DNA from: Betaproteobacteria bacterium UBA5216
GTDB lineage: Bacteria; Pseudomonadota; Gammaproteobacteria; Burkholderiales; SG8-41
Reading direction: 5' to 3'
NCBI GenBank assembly: GCA_002412495.1
Contig: DHVE01000118.1
Span: forward strand, 1 to 64,000
Length of the DNA: 64,000 nucleotides
The notes below the pieces were generated by a model, which did not search any database, was not told where the DNA came from, and saw nothing but the letters and a program-made list of their open reading frames with translations. The first letter of the stretch is position 1; each line of letters begins with the position of its first letter. A program made the position numbers and the translations under genes. Positions 25,908 through 34,643 of the stretch are shown one piece after another.

Positions 25908-26879
25908 TCAATCCGCCTTTGCGCCGGATTCCTTGATGACTTTCGCCCACTTGGTCACTTCGACCTTGACGTAGGCGGCAAACTGATCAGCGGTGTTGTT
26001 CACTGGATCAAATCCCAGCACCGACAATCGCTCCCTGGCATCCGGCAGCATCACAATAGCGCCGATGCTTTGATTCAACTTGTCCACGATGGCCTTGGGC
26101 GTTCCCGCCGGCGCGAAGAACGCAATCCACGTGTAATCCTCATAACCCAGAAAGCCCTGCTCCGCCACGGTGCCAACATCGGGCAGCGACGGCATGCGCT
26201 GCGGGCTGGTGACGGCAATGCCGCGAATGCGCCCCGCCTTGATCAACTGCACCGCTGGCGGCATCGCCGTCAGGCCGATGGGCACCTGCGCCGACACCGT
26301 GCCGAGTATCGCCGGCATGGCGCTGCTGTACGGCACGTGCTCGATGTTAAGACCCGCCATCAGCTTGAGCAGCCGTTCGCCGGTCAGATGCGGCGTACTG
26401 CCCGCCCCGGCCGAGCCGTATTGCAGCTTTTGTTTTTTGCCGAGCGCGATCAATTCAACGAGATTTTTCGCCGCCGTGTTCGGGTTGACGAAAATAATAT
26501 TCGGGCTGGTGCCGGCATTCACGACCGGCGTGAAATCCCTGAACGCGTTATAGCCAGGATCCTTGTAAAGACTGTACGCCGCCGCGTACTGGCTGCTGTT
26601 ACAAAGCAGGGTATGGCCATCGGGCGTACCCGACACGGCAATGCGCGTCGCCAGCGTGCCGCCCGCCCCGCCGCGATTGTCGATCACCACCGACTGCCCG
26701 AGTTGATCCGACAGTTTTTGTCCAACCACGCGCGCCATGATGTCGATCGGTCCGCCGGCCGCACCCGCCGCCAGCACACGGATGGTCTTGGAGGGCCATG
26801 CATCGGCAGCAAATGCAGCGGCCGGCACACCGCACAGGGCCGCAAGCGCAGCTGCTACAACCCAGGATTTCAGGTGCAT
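25908..26879 (-). CDS. Bug/TctC-family periplasmic receptor (11)
   Basis: A 323-residue receptor starting at ATG 26879, which has GGAGGGG upstream and opens a signal peptide cleaved near AAFA. The first loop reads SKTIRVLAAGAAGGPIDIMAR, without the usual Pro-Phe, and the HVPYKG loop is HVPYSSAMPAIL, so Lys and Gly of that loop are lost. DNRGGAGG, GTPDGHT and LPDVGTVAEQGFLGYE are as usual. It lies between the D-2-hydroxyacid dehydrogenase and TauD genes on the same strand. Confidence 0.92.
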   Translation of the reverse strand: MHLKSWVVAAALAALCGVPAAAFAADAWPSKTIRVLAAGAAGGPIDIMARVVGQKLSDQLGQSVVIDNRGGAGGTLATRIAVSGTPDGHTLLCNSSQYAAAYSLYKDPGYNAFRDFTPVVNAGTSPNIIFVNPNTAAKNLVELIALGKKQKLQYGSAGAGSTPHLTGERLLKLMAGLNIEHVPYSSAMPAILGTVSAQVPIGLTAMPPAVQLIKAGRIRGIAVTSPQRMPSLPDVGTVAEQGFLGYEDYTWIAFFAPAGTPKAIVDKLNQSIGAIVMLPDARERLSVLGFDPVNNTADQFAAYVKVEVTKWAKVIKESGAKAD

Positions 26880-26976
26880 GACTTTCCCCTCCGAGAACGG
26901 CCGATCGAAATAACGGGTGCGCACATTGTAAGTCAGGCCGATCGGCATAGACAGCGCCCGCGCGAGACGCGCGGCT

Positions 26977-28044
26977 TCAGGCCGCCGGGCGAAACCCGAA
27001 CAGGCGCTCGAAGCGCTTGCAAAATCCGTCCCACGCTTCCGGATTGATCAATCGCGGCGGACGTTCACCGCGCAGTATGCCCGCCACTTGCGTGGCGTTC
27101 CATTCCGCCATGTTATTGCGCGAATCATGCGTGATGCCCGCGGTGTGATAGGTGGCGATCAGGTTCTTGAATTGCAGCAGCGGATGATCCCGTGGCGGCG
27201 GCTCTTCGTTCCACGTGTCGATGCCCGCGCCGCCGATATGGCCAGATTTCAACGCTTCGGCAAGCGCCATTTCATCGACAATGCCACCGCGCGCGGTGTT
27301 AATCACAATCGTGCCGGGCTGCATAGTCGCCAGCGCGCGCGCATCGATCAGGTTGTGTGTGTCCTTGTCGTAAGGGCAATGCGTCGTCACAAAACGCGAT
27401 TCCTTCAACAAGGTATCCAAATCCACCTTGGTCGCGCCCTTCGCCGCACATTGCTCCGCCGTCAGGTACGGGTCGCACGCCAGCACGCGCATTTGCAACC
27501 CAAGGCCGCAGATGCGCGCGACACGCCCGCCCACCTCGCCGAGCCCGATGATGCCCACCGTGCGGCCTTTGGCGTTCCAGCCCTTGAAGGCCTCGCGCTT
27601 GACGCCGCGCTCGGTGCGCAGCGAGCGATCGGTCTGCGGAATGTTCTTGGTCAGCGACAACATCATTCCCACCGCGTGTTCCGCCACCGCGTCGGCATTG
27701 CCGCCTGACTGATTCACCACCAGCACGCCCGCCGCCGTACACGCGGGCACATCCACCGTGTCATATCCCGCGCCGCTGGTCGATACCGCCAGCAGATCAG
27801 GACAGCGCGCCAGCAACGGCGCCCTGGCGTGATACTGCTCCGGCACCTCCTGCCGAGTCGAGGTAATGCAATACGCGTGCGACGCCGCCATCGCGCCCCA
27901 GTTATCCGCCTCCGGGCCTTTGAAATTGAGACGATGCAGCGTGATGTCTTTTATTTTGTCGAGCGAATCGGCAACGTTCGGGCGTTTGCCGTCATCGAAC
28001 CAGAAGATGGTTTTGGCAGATTGGGTGGTGTTGGATGCGGCCAT
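26977..28044 (-). CDS. D-2-hydroxyacid dehydrogenase, NAD-dependent
   Basis: A 355-residue member of the D-isomer 2-hydroxyacid dehydrogenase family (glycerate, phosphoglycerate and formate dehydrogenase relatives), which interconvert 2-oxo and D-2-hydroxy acids. The NAD-binding motif is GIIGLGEVGGRVA, and the catalytic set appears as Arg in NTARGGIVDE, the acidic residue in GIDTWNEEP and His in TYHTAGITH. ATG 28044 (AASNTTQ) is preferred; an upstream in-frame codon adds 19 residues with no family match. It sits in the SDR-to-Bug operon. Confidence 0.92.
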   Translation of the reverse strand: MAASNTTQSAKTIFWFDDGKRPNVADSLDKIKDITLHRLNFKGPEADNWGAMAASHAYCITSTRQEVPEQYHARAPLLARCPDLLAVSTSGAGYDTVDVPACTAAGVLVVNQSGGNADAVAEHAVGMMLSLTKNIPQTDRSLRTERGVKREAFKGWNAKGRTVGIIGLGEVGGRVARICGLGLQMRVLACDPYLTAEQCAAKGATKVDLDTLLKESRFVTTHCPYDKDTHNLIDARALATMQPGTIVINTARGGIVDEMALAEALKSGHIGGAGIDTWNEEPPPRDHPLLQFKNLIATYHTAGITHDSRNNMAEWNATQVAGILRGERPPRLINPEAWDGFCKRFERLFGFRPAA

Positions 28045-28191
28045 GAGAAATCCGTTACGAAGCTGTTTTGAAATCGTTACGCTGAGCGGATTTTGCCACA
28101 AGGTCCGAGCAGCCAGTCATTGCTTTTTTGCATTGCGCGTTTTGCGCGTTGCGCCCGTTCAATGCGATGCATGCCGTAAAGCGCTGCGAGA

Positions 28192-29166
28192 TTATTCGAC
28201 TTGAATCTTCGCCGTCTTCACGGTCTGCGCCCACTTCGCGAGTTCGCTCCGGAAATAGGCGGCAAAATCCTCGGGCGTACTGCCAACCGGATCAGCGCCG
28301 CCCTCCACCAGCTTAGTGCGCACCTCCGGCGCCGCCAGTGCGCGGGCAACTTCGGTTTGCAACCGCGCCACGATGTCCCTGGGCGTGGCGCCTGGCGCGA
28401 ACAGCGCGTGCCAGTTGCCGGCTTCATAACCGGGAACCACTTCTGACACGGTGGGTACATTGGGCAACAGTGCCAGGCGCTTGGCGCCGGTAGTGGCTAG
28501 TAGCCGCAGCTTGCCCGCATTGGCGAGCGGCAAGGAGGTCAGCGGGTTGTTGAACGAGAACTGAACTTGTCCCGCGACCAGATCGGCAATGCCTTGTGCG
28601 GTGCCCTTGTACGGCACGTGCGTGGGCTCGATACGGGCAAGCCGCGCCAGTAGCAAAACGGCGAGATGGTTTGCACTGCCGATGCCGGATGAGGGATACA
28701 GCAGTTGCCCGGGTTTCGCCTTGATCAGCGCGAGGAGTTCGCCCGTTGTGCGCACCGGCAGCGCGGGATGCGCCAGCACGGCGAAGGGAGATGCAATGAC
28801 CTGCGTCACCGGCACCAAGTCACGCTCAACGTCGTACGGCAGTTTGCGGAAAACGCTGGGGTTCATCGAGATGGTGCTGGTCACCAGCAGCAGTGTGTGC
28901 CCGTCGGGCGGTGCGCGCGCCACGATCTCGGTACCGATGATGGTGGATGCACCGGCGCGGTTGTCGATCATCAATTGCTGACCGAGCGCTTCGATCATGC
29001 GCGGTGAAATCGATCGCGCGGTCATGTCCGTCGGGCCGCCCGCCGGATAAGGCACCACAACCCGTATCGGCTTGACCGGAAAGCGTGCGGCACTTTGTGC
29101 CTGCGCCACCCAGGGCATGCCCAGCAACGCGGCGGCCGCCACGGCGCGACTCATCATATCAATCAT
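28192..29166 (-). CDS. Bug/TctC-family periplasmic receptor (12)
   Basis: A 324-residue receptor. I choose ATG 29166, which overlaps the end of the SDR gene (stop at 29159-29161), so the two are translationally coupled; ATG 29157 or 29154 are possible. Signal peptide cleavage is expected near WVAQAQ. Landmarks are VKPIRVVVPYPAGGPTDMTAR, DNRAGAST, APPDGHT, HVPYKGTAQGIADLVAGQ and VPTVSEVVPGYE (one residue shorter than usual). It is the second gene of the operon headed by the SDR and site B. Confidence 0.92.
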   Translation of the reverse strand: MIDMMSRAVAAAALLGMPWVAQAQSAARFPVKPIRVVVPYPAGGPTDMTARSISPRMIEALGQQLMIDNRAGASTIIGTEIVARAPPDGHTLLLVTSTISMNPSVFRKLPYDVERDLVPVTQVIASPFAVLAHPALPVRTTGELLALIKAKPGQLLYPSSGIGSANHLAVLLLARLARIEPTHVPYKGTAQGIADLVAGQVQFSFNNPLTSLPLANAGKLRLLATTGAKRLALLPNVPTVSEVVPGYEAGNWHALFAPGATPRDIVARLQTEVARALAAPEVRTKLVEGGADPVGSTPEDFAAYFRSELAKWAQTVKTAKIQVE

Positions 29167-29974
29167 CGCCCGCATAAATCCGCAAATAAGAAGACCGCCC
29201 GCCATCCGCCGCGATCGTAGTTCCCGTGAGCATGCGTGATTCATCCGACGCCAGAAACACCACGATATTCGCGATGTCGATGGGGTCGCCCACCGAATAC
29301 GGATACAGTTTTTGCACGATTTGGCGTTCCTTGGCCGCACCGGTGGGTTTTTCGTTCAGCATCCACTCCTTGTTTTGATAACGCTTCAGGTGCCGCTCGG
29401 TGCGTATGCTGCCGGGGCCGACGGCATTGGCACGGATGTTGTGTTGCACGTATTGCGCAGCCAGGGTTTTGGTGAACGACATGATGCCGCCTTTCGCTGC
29501 AGCATAAGCGGGCCGGTAGAGGCCCGTCATGCCAACCATCGATGAAAAATTGATGATTGAGCCGCCGCCGTTTTTGATCAGATGCGGAATGCCGTGCTTG
29601 CACACCAGAAACGGATGCAGCAGATTCAGCGTGATGGTCTTGTGCCAGATGTCGAGACTCATCTCGTGCACCGGCACGTCTTCGAGCACGGAGCCGCCCG
29701 CGCAGTTGACCAGCACATCGAGCTTGCCGAATTTGGCGACGGTGGTTTCGATGGCTTGTTTTACCGCAGCGTCTTGTGTGACGTCGGCCTGGATGAAGAT
29801 CACGTCGCCGCCGGCCGCCTTGATATCCTGCTCGGCGCGTTTGCCAACTTCTTCGTTGATATCAACGATAGCGACGCCGCGCGCGCCCTCCTTGACGAAT
29901 TCGAGCGCGCTGCATTTGGCGATGCCCGCGCCGCCACCGGTTAAGAACGCTACTTTTCCATTGAGTCGGTTCAT
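29159..29974 (-). CDS. Short-chain dehydrogenase/reductase (1)
   Basis: A 271-residue classical SDR, an NAD(P)-dependent oxidoreductase of alcohols and ketones. It has the dinucleotide motif TGGGAGI at residues 12-18, NCAGG, the catalytic Ser in NFSSM thirteen residues before the Tyr of YAAAKGG, and the Lys four residues on. An Asp at the end of strand 2 (VAIVDINEE) favours NAD. It is the first gene of SDR-Bug-dehydrogenase-Bug-TauD-Bug, and the palindromic site B lies 14-39 bp before its ATG, with no Shine-Dalgarno between. Confidence 0.93.
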   Translation of the reverse strand: MNRLNGKVAFLTGGGAGIAKCSALEFVKEGARGVAIVDINEEVGKRAEQDIKAAGGDVIFIQADVTQDAAVKQAIETTVAKFGKLDVLVNCAGGSVLEDVPVHEMSLDIWHKTITLNLLHPFLVCKHGIPHLIKNGGGSIINFSSMVGMTGLYRPAYAAAKGGIMSFTKTLAAQYVQHNIRANAVGPGSIRTERHLKRYQNKEWMLNEKPTGAAKERQIVQKLYPYSVGDPIDIANIVVFLASDESRMLTGTTIAADGGRSSYLRIYAGDD

Positions 29975-29987
29975 GATGATTTATTTA

Positions 29988-30013
29988 AAATAATTGTTTA
30001 AAAACAAATAGTT
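29988..30013 (-). promoter_or_regulatory. Operator-like palindrome, site B (upstream of SDR operon)
   Basis: The two half-sites AAATAATTGTTTA (29988-30000) and, on the other strand, AACTATTTGTTTT (30013-30001) are both close to the consensus and meet at the centre without a spacer. Ten of 13 positions are symmetric. The site ends only 14 bp from the start codon, where a bound regulator would block initiation. Confidence 0.65.
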
Positions 30014-30025
30014 ATTAAATATTTC

Positions 30026-30099
30026 ATTCCCGCGCAAGCGGGAATCCAGGAGCCGTCTCAAGTGGCACGTGTGTTATGGGTTCCCGCTGTCGCGGGAAC
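30026..30099. repeat. Pair of REP-like hairpins
   Basis: Two short hairpins share the stem TTCCCGC/GCGGGAA: ATTCCCGC-GCAA-GCGGGAAT at 30026-30045 and GTTCCCGC-TGTC-GCGGGAAC at 30080-30099. This is the layout of paired repetitive extragenic palindromes common in betaproteobacteria. It lies between a Bug gene end and the SDR operator and may also stop transcription. Confidence 0.75.
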
Positions 30100-30164
30100 G
30101 ACAGTGTTGGTTTTTGATGTGCTCGAAGCAATGCATCCACATCGGAAAAATCAGCTGCAAACCA

Positions 30165-31139
30165 TCACTTGATCTTGATCCCCGCCGCCGCCACCACCTT
30201 TGCCCATTTCTGCAAATCCGTCGCCATCGCCACACCGAATTCCTCCGGCGTGCCGGTGCGTGGTTCAGCACCTTCGCTGGACAGCTGTTTGCGGGTGGCG
30301 GGTGTTTGCAGGTAATCGTTGATCTCTTTGTTGAGCTTGCCCACCACCGGCTGCGGCAACCCTGCCGGCCCGATCACGCCGTACCAGCCGCTGACTTCGT
30401 AGCCAGTGATGCCGGCTTCGTGGATGGTGGGAATGTCCGGTAGCGCGGTGGCGCGCTGTGCGGTGGTAACGCCGAGCGCCACGAGTTTGCCGGAACGCAC
30501 ATGCTGCACCGCCGACGGGATCGATGGGAACAAAAACTGGATGTGTCCGCCCATCAGGTCCACCAGCGCCAGCGACTGCCCCTTGTAAGGCACGTGCACG
30601 TAATCCACCTTGGCAAACACCTTGAACATTTCGCCCGACATGTGACTCGGCGAACCCACGCTCGATGACCCGTAGCTCAATTGCCCTGGCCGCGCGCGCG
30701 CAATCGCCGCGAATTGCTTGACCGTGCGCGCCGGCAGCGACGGATGCACCACCAGCACATTGGGCACGTTCGCCACGATTGCTATCGGCGAAAAATCCTT
30801 CACCGGATCGAACGGCAGCTTGGTATACACCGAGGCATTGATGACAAAACCTTCGGGAATCATCTGGATGGTATAGCCGTCCTTTGGCGACTTCGCCGTG
30901 AGTTCACCGCCGATAATGTGATTGGCGCCAGGGCGATTTTCGACTATCACCTGCTGCTTGAACGCCTCGGAAAGCCGCGCCCCCACCGCACGCGCCAGAA
31001 TGTCGGTGGCGCCGCCGGGCGCCACGCCGACAATCATGCGGATGGGTTTGATGGGATATTCCTGCTGGGCGTGGGCGGTGGATGCCGTAACAATCAACGC
31101 TGCATGTACCATGCACCCCGTTAGAATTTTTATGTTCAT
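30165..31139 (-). CDS. Bug/TctC-family periplasmic receptor (13)
   Basis: A 324-residue receptor; ATG 31139 is set by GGAGG five bases upstream and begins the signal peptide (cleavage near TAHAQ). Landmarks are IKPIRMIVGVAPGGATDILAR, ENRPGANH, SPKDGYT (Lys for Pro), HVPYKGQSLALVDLMGG and IPTIHEAGITGYE. It follows the alpha/beta hydrolase gene on the same strand, separated by 108 bp that hold an inverted repeat, so co-transcription is uncertain. Confidence 0.92.
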   Translation of the reverse strand: MNIKILTGCMVHAALIVTASTAHAQQEYPIKPIRMIVGVAPGGATDILARAVGARLSEAFKQQVIVENRPGANHIIGGELTAKSPKDGYTIQMIPEGFVINASVYTKLPFDPVKDFSPIAIVANVPNVLVVHPSLPARTVKQFAAIARARPGQLSYGSSSVGSPSHMSGEMFKVFAKVDYVHVPYKGQSLALVDLMGGHIQFLFPSIPSAVQHVRSGKLVALGVTTAQRATALPDIPTIHEAGITGYEVSGWYGVIGPAGLPQPVVGKLNKEINDYLQTPATRKQLSSEGAEPRTGTPEEFGVAMATDLQKWAKVVAAAGIKIK

Positions 31140-31174
31140 CGTTGCCTCCAATGGAACCGCACTACATCAATCAC

Positions 31175-31244
31175 CGTAGGATGGGTGCAACCCATCACAA
31201 ACACAACGGACAGTTGAGTTGCGATGGACTGCACCCATCCTACG
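31175..31244. repeat. Inverted repeat GTAGGATGGGTGCA
   Basis: CGTAGGATGGGTGCA at 31175-31189 is exactly complementary to 31230-31244, giving a 15-bp stem with a 40-base loop that itself contains a weaker ACCCATC/GATGG match. The same GGATGGG...CCCATCC theme recurs at 36922-36950, so this belongs to a dispersed intergenic repeat family. It could terminate the hydrolase transcript. Confidence 0.7.
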
Positions 31245-31247
31245 CAA

Positions 31248-31967
31248 TTACAAGCTGGCCACGAAATTTTCGATCAGCGGATTAATCTTATCCGGAAACT
31301 CCGTCAGCGGAAAATGCCCGACACCCGGCAGTTTGATGTACTGCGAACCCGGCACCGCTTCGTGGATTTCTTTTTCGTATTCGGGCGGACTGCCGTGATC
31401 GTTCAGCCCGCGCAGGATCAGCATCTTTGGTTTAAACGACGCAATCCGGTCGCGCACGTCAAACGCGTCGATGGTTTTGATGTCATGGTATTGCGACATC
31501 GGCCCCACTTTTTTATGACACTCCTGCAGGTGCGCGCGCAAACCCGGCTCGACAAACTGCATTGCGCGAATCTGAAACGCGAGCCATTCCGCGTAGGCTT
31601 TTTCGTCGCGCGGCTCGGCGGCGGCGCGCAGGCGCATTTCAAACGTGTCGGGCGCGCGCGTCTTGGGCTTGGCCGCCACCGTCATGATGACCACGCCTTT
31701 TACTTCATCGGGGTAATCCAGACCGTATTGCAGCGCTATCGATGCGCCCAGTGTGTATCCGATCAACACCAGGTCTTTTTTCATCCCCTGCGCCCAGAGC
31801 CAGCCGCGCACCCATTCGGTGTAGCGCGCCACATCAAGACAACGCGCGCCTTCGAGATGCCCCGGTAGCGTGGGGGCCACGCTGCCCTTGAAATGTTTGA
31901 GCTGCGGAATATACGCGTCAGCGCAGGCGCCCGCGCCGGGGCCGTGAATAAATACCAGTTGCGGCAT
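31248..31967 (-). CDS. Alpha/beta hydrolase with Thr at the nucleophile position
   Basis: A 239-residue small alpha/beta-hydrolase-fold protein. ATG 31967 has GGAAGGA upstream and begins the family start PQLVFIHGPGAG. The nucleophile elbow, normally GxSxG, reads GYTLG at residues 70-74, so Thr72 takes the Ser position. The acid (LRGLNDHGSPPE) and the His (GVGHFPLTEFP) are in place. Thr nucleophiles are very rare in this fold, so the protein may be inactive, have altered chemistry or bind a ligand. It is followed by a Bug gene in the same direction. Confidence 0.82.
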   Translation of the reverse strand: MPQLVFIHGPGAGACADAYIPQLKHFKGSVAPTLPGHLEGARCLDVARYTEWVRGWLWAQGMKKDLVLIGYTLGASIALQYGLDYPDEVKGVVIMTVAAKPKTRAPDTFEMRLRAAAEPRDEKAYAEWLAFQIRAMQFVEPGLRAHLQECHKKVGPMSQYHDIKTIDAFDVRDRIASFKPKMLILRGLNDHGSPPEYEKEIHEAVPGSQYIKLPGVGHFPLTEFPDKINPLIENFVASL

Positions 31968-32015
31968 ACCAATTCCTTCCGAGTGTTGTAGAAACTTTCG
32001 AAAACCGGCGAAGCA

Positions 32016-32258
32016 TAACCCTAGAAACGGCAGTTGACCGCTTTCGACGCGTTCAACCGCATGATGAACAGACACTTTCTCACTTTTGCAACCCGCACCA
32101 GTTGGGTAAGAGCGCTACGGGGCGGATCGCACGGTTGTGGCGGCACATGGCTGCGTTGCAACTCCTCGGAATACATTGAGTATTCCTCGTCGTTGCGCCT
32201 TGCCCTGCACCGCCACAACCGCACGTGCCACCCCGTCCAACTACCGCTTCTAGGATAA
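32016..32258. repeat. MITE-like element with terminal inverted repeats and nested hairpins
   Basis: The ends are inverted copies of CCTAGAARCGGYAGTTG (32020-32036 and 32238-32254, two mismatches in 17). Inside, CGGTTGTGGCGG (32132-32143) pairs perfectly with 32210-32221, and GGAATAC-ATTGA-GTATTCC (32168-32186) forms the apex. There is no coding potential. A related end occurs alone at 16835. Size, termini and lack of a gene fit a non-autonomous miniature element or a structured REP-family repeat. It fills most of the 420-bp gap between genes. Confidence 0.6.
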
Positions 32259-32387
32259 CGCGAGTCGCCGGTCTCGTGCGGATTTGTGCAAAGTGACCGC
32301 AATAATCATCCCATGCAATTCACGATATGATCGTATCAATCGATGCGGCGTATTGCACCCGCCGCTCCATCAATTACGGGATGATGC

Positions 32388-32795
32388 ATGAAACAAACCT
32401 TGCCCCTGCTGATCACGGCACTACTGTTGGGCGCCGGCAACGTGCACGCGGCGTGGACGCGCGCGGGTGAAAACGACGACATGGTGGTTTACGCCGATAA
32501 CACGACGGTCCAACGCACCGGGACACTGGCACGGCTATGGCAATTGAACGATCTCAAGGCCGAGCGCTCCACGGCGGTCACCATGTCGGCCGGGGAATGG
32601 TACTCGTCGGTCCGGTTGCATCTCGAATACGACTGCGCAGCGGAAAAAGCACGCATCCTCGCGTTCGTGGCGCACAGCGCGCCGATGGGCGGCGGCAAAG
32701 TGGTGCTCGACGACAAAGAAGTGCAGGCCTGGAGCGCCATTACACGCGATCCCATATATGTCGCGCTTTATAAAATGGCCTGTAACAACCCCTGA
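32388..32795 (+). CDS. Secreted surface-adhesin protein E-like protein
   Basis: A 135-residue secreted protein with a signal peptide (cleavage near VHAA). The mature part follows the surface-adhesin protein E-like pattern: AWTRAGENDDMVVYADNTTVQRTG, LARLWQLNDLK, SSVRLHLEYDCAAEKARIL, and a second Cys near the C-terminus that could bridge to that of EYDC. In Haemophilus the prototype is a lipoprotein binding host matrix, but most homologues are small periplasmic proteins without known role. It lies just upstream of an SDR/Bug pair but with its own start region. Confidence 0.7.
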   Translation: MKQTLPLLITALLLGAGNVHAAWTRAGENDDMVVYADNTTVQRTGTLARLWQLNDLKAERSTAVTMSAGEWYSSVRLHLEYDCAAEKARILAFVAHSAPMGGGKVVLDDKEVQAWSAITRDPIYVALYKMACNNP

Positions 32796-32835
32796 CCCGC
32801 ACGCATTCACGCATTTATTTTCAAGGAGCCCCAAC

Positions 32836-33627
32836 ATGATGCCCGCCGAATTTGATATCACCGGAAAAGTCGTTTTAATCACCGGTGCCGCGCGCGGCAT
32901 CGGCAAGGGCATTGCCCAGGTGCTGGCCGAGGCCGGCGCCGACATAGCGCTGAATGCGCTGACGAACAAGTATGTGAACGATACCGCGGCGGACATCGCC
33001 AAGGCTTCTGGCCGAAAAGTGGCGCCGATCATCGCCGATGTCACCAAGCCCGATGACGTGCGGCGCGCGGTGGATTCGGTGCTCGACACCTTCGGCCGCA
33101 TCGACGTGCTGGTGAATGCGCTCGGCGACTCGATCCGCAAGCCGCTGGTAACGCTGCCGGGCAAAGAGAGCGTGGGCTCGGTGACCGACGACGAGCTGCG
33201 CTTCATCATGGATATCAATTTGACCGAGGCGCTGCTCTGCACGCGCGCCGTCGGCCCGCACATGCTGGCGCGCAAATCGGGCAAGGTGATCAATATCGCC
33301 GCGTGGACCGCGCATCAGGGCGGCAAGGATCTGGTGCTCTACACCACCGCCAAAACCGCGCTTGCCGGCTTTACGCGCGCGCAGGCCATCGAGTGGGCGC
33401 CCTACAACGTGCATGTCAACACCATCGCGCCCGGCATGTTTCCCGACGTGGTGACCTCCGGCGAAGAACGCATGAAGCAAACATTTGCGCGCGCGGCGCA
33501 ATCCGTGCCGCTCGGACGGCCGGGACGGCTGCGCGAAGTCGGGCTGCTGGCGCTGTATCTCGCCTCCAGCGCCTCGGACTACATGACCGGGCAAACGATA
33601 TTGCTGGATGGCGGCCTGGGGCTGTAA
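32836..33627 (+). CDS. Short-chain dehydrogenase/reductase-like protein lacking the catalytic Ser
   Basis: A 263-residue SDR-fold protein with AAGGAG seven bases before ATG 32836. It has the nucleotide motif TGAARGIGKG, the NALG segment in place of NNAG and the YTTAK motif of Tyr and Lys. The position thirteen residues before the Tyr, normally Ser, is Ala (NIAAWTAHQ), so ordinary hydride transfer chemistry may be impaired. The C-terminal LDGGLGL is typical of the family. It is 14 bp from the following Bug gene and probably co-transcribed. Confidence 0.88.
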   Translation: MMPAEFDITGKVVLITGAARGIGKGIAQVLAEAGADIALNALTNKYVNDTAADIAKASGRKVAPIIADVTKPDDVRRAVDSVLDTFGRIDVLVNALGDSIRKPLVTLPGKESVGSVTDDELRFIMDINLTEALLCTRAVGPHMLARKSGKVINIAAWTAHQGGKDLVLYTTAKTALAGFTRAQAIEWAPYNVHVNTIAPGMFPDVVTSGEERMKQTFARAAQSVPLGRPGRLREVGLLALYLASSASDYMTGQTILLDGGLGL

Positions 33628-33640
33628 TCCGAGGTTCGTA

Positions 33641-34615
33641 ATGAATTCTTCGGCATTACGCAACACGTGCCTGATCGCCGCGAACCTGTGCGCCAGTATG
33701 GCATGGGCGGCAGGGGCAGCCGACGCCTACCCGGTGAAACCCGTGCGCATCATCGTCCCCTCCGGCGCGGGCGGCGCGGACGACGTGGTGGCGCGCATCC
33801 TCGCGGCAAAACTGAGCGAACTGTACGGCCAGCAATTCGTGGTGGAAAACCGGCCCGGCGCGGGCGGCATCGTGGGCCACGCGCAAGTGGTCAAGTCGCC
33901 GCCCGACGGTTACACGTTGCTGCTGGGCGCGCGCTCCATGGCGGGCACGCGTTTCGTCAACGCGCAAGTGAACTCGGATGTACTGCGCGACTACACGCCG
34001 ATTTCGCTGCTGGAACACTCGCACTTTGTGATGCTGGTGCATCCGTCCGTACCCGCGCGCAACGTGAAGGATTACATCGCGCTGGCCCAATCGCGTCCCG
34101 GCAAAATGACCTATGCCAGCCTCGGCACCGGACAAACCACCTATTGGTGCGTGACGCTGTTTAACAGTATGGCGCGCATCGACGCGACCGAGATCCCCTA
34201 CAAAACCGGTGTCTCGGCCATTGTTGATTTGATCGCGGGACAAGTGGATTATTTTTTCCCGTCGGCGGTACTGGCGGTCGCCAACCGCGAAAAACTCCGC
34301 GCGCTGGCCGTCACCGGCGCCGCGCGCTCGCACCTGCTGCCCGATGTGCCCACGATGAACGAGGCCGCGCTGCCGGGTTATGACATGCCGTCGTCGCGCA
34401 CGATGCTGGGCCCCGCCGTATTGCCGCGCGACATCGTCACGTCGCTCAATGCCACCATCGCGCGTGCGCTGGCGGCGCCGGATTTGCGCGAGCGGTTCCT
34501 GAAAGCAGGATCACAACCCGCGCCGAGCAGTCCCGAAACGCTCGCCAAACTTTACGCCGTCTGGGCCGCCGATTTCGCCCGCATCGCGAAGGATGCCGGC
34601 ATCAAACCGCAGTAA
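33641..34615 (+). CDS. Bug/TctC-family periplasmic receptor (14)
   Basis: A 324-residue receptor starting at ATG 33641, 14 bp behind the SDR-like gene with GAGG upstream. The signal peptide is cleaved near AWAAGA. Landmarks are VKPVRIIVPSGAGGADDVVAR, ENRPGAGG, SPPDGYT, EIPYKTGVSAIVDLIAGQ (Glu-Ile for His-Val and Thr for Gly in the loop) and VPTMNEAALPGYD. The nearest enzyme gene is the Ser-less SDR upstream; the MFS gene is convergent. Confidence 0.92.
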   Translation: MNSSALRNTCLIAANLCASMAWAAGAADAYPVKPVRIIVPSGAGGADDVVARILAAKLSELYGQQFVVENRPGAGGIVGHAQVVKSPPDGYTLLLGARSMAGTRFVNAQVNSDVLRDYTPISLLEHSHFVMLVHPSVPARNVKDYIALAQSRPGKMTYASLGTGQTTYWCVTLFNSMARIDATEIPYKTGVSAIVDLIAGQVDYFFPSAVLAVANREKLRALAVTGAARSHLLPDVPTMNEAALPGYDMPSSRTMLGPAVLPRDIVTSLNATIARALAAPDLRERFLKAGSQPAPSSPETLAKLYAVWAADFARIAKDAGIKPQ

Positions 34616-34643
34616 CGCCCGCAGTACGGATCAGCACGCCGGT

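Noticed and set aside
25074..27047. A 657-codon plus-strand frame
   Set aside because: It is antisense to the TauD and Bug genes; the translation is rich in His and Arg without any family pattern, as usual for shadows in high-GC DNA.
30026..30099. CRISPR-like or IS end from the paired TTCCCGC hairpins
   Set aside because: The two units are inverted short hairpins with no gene or terminal repeats, as for ordinary REP elements.
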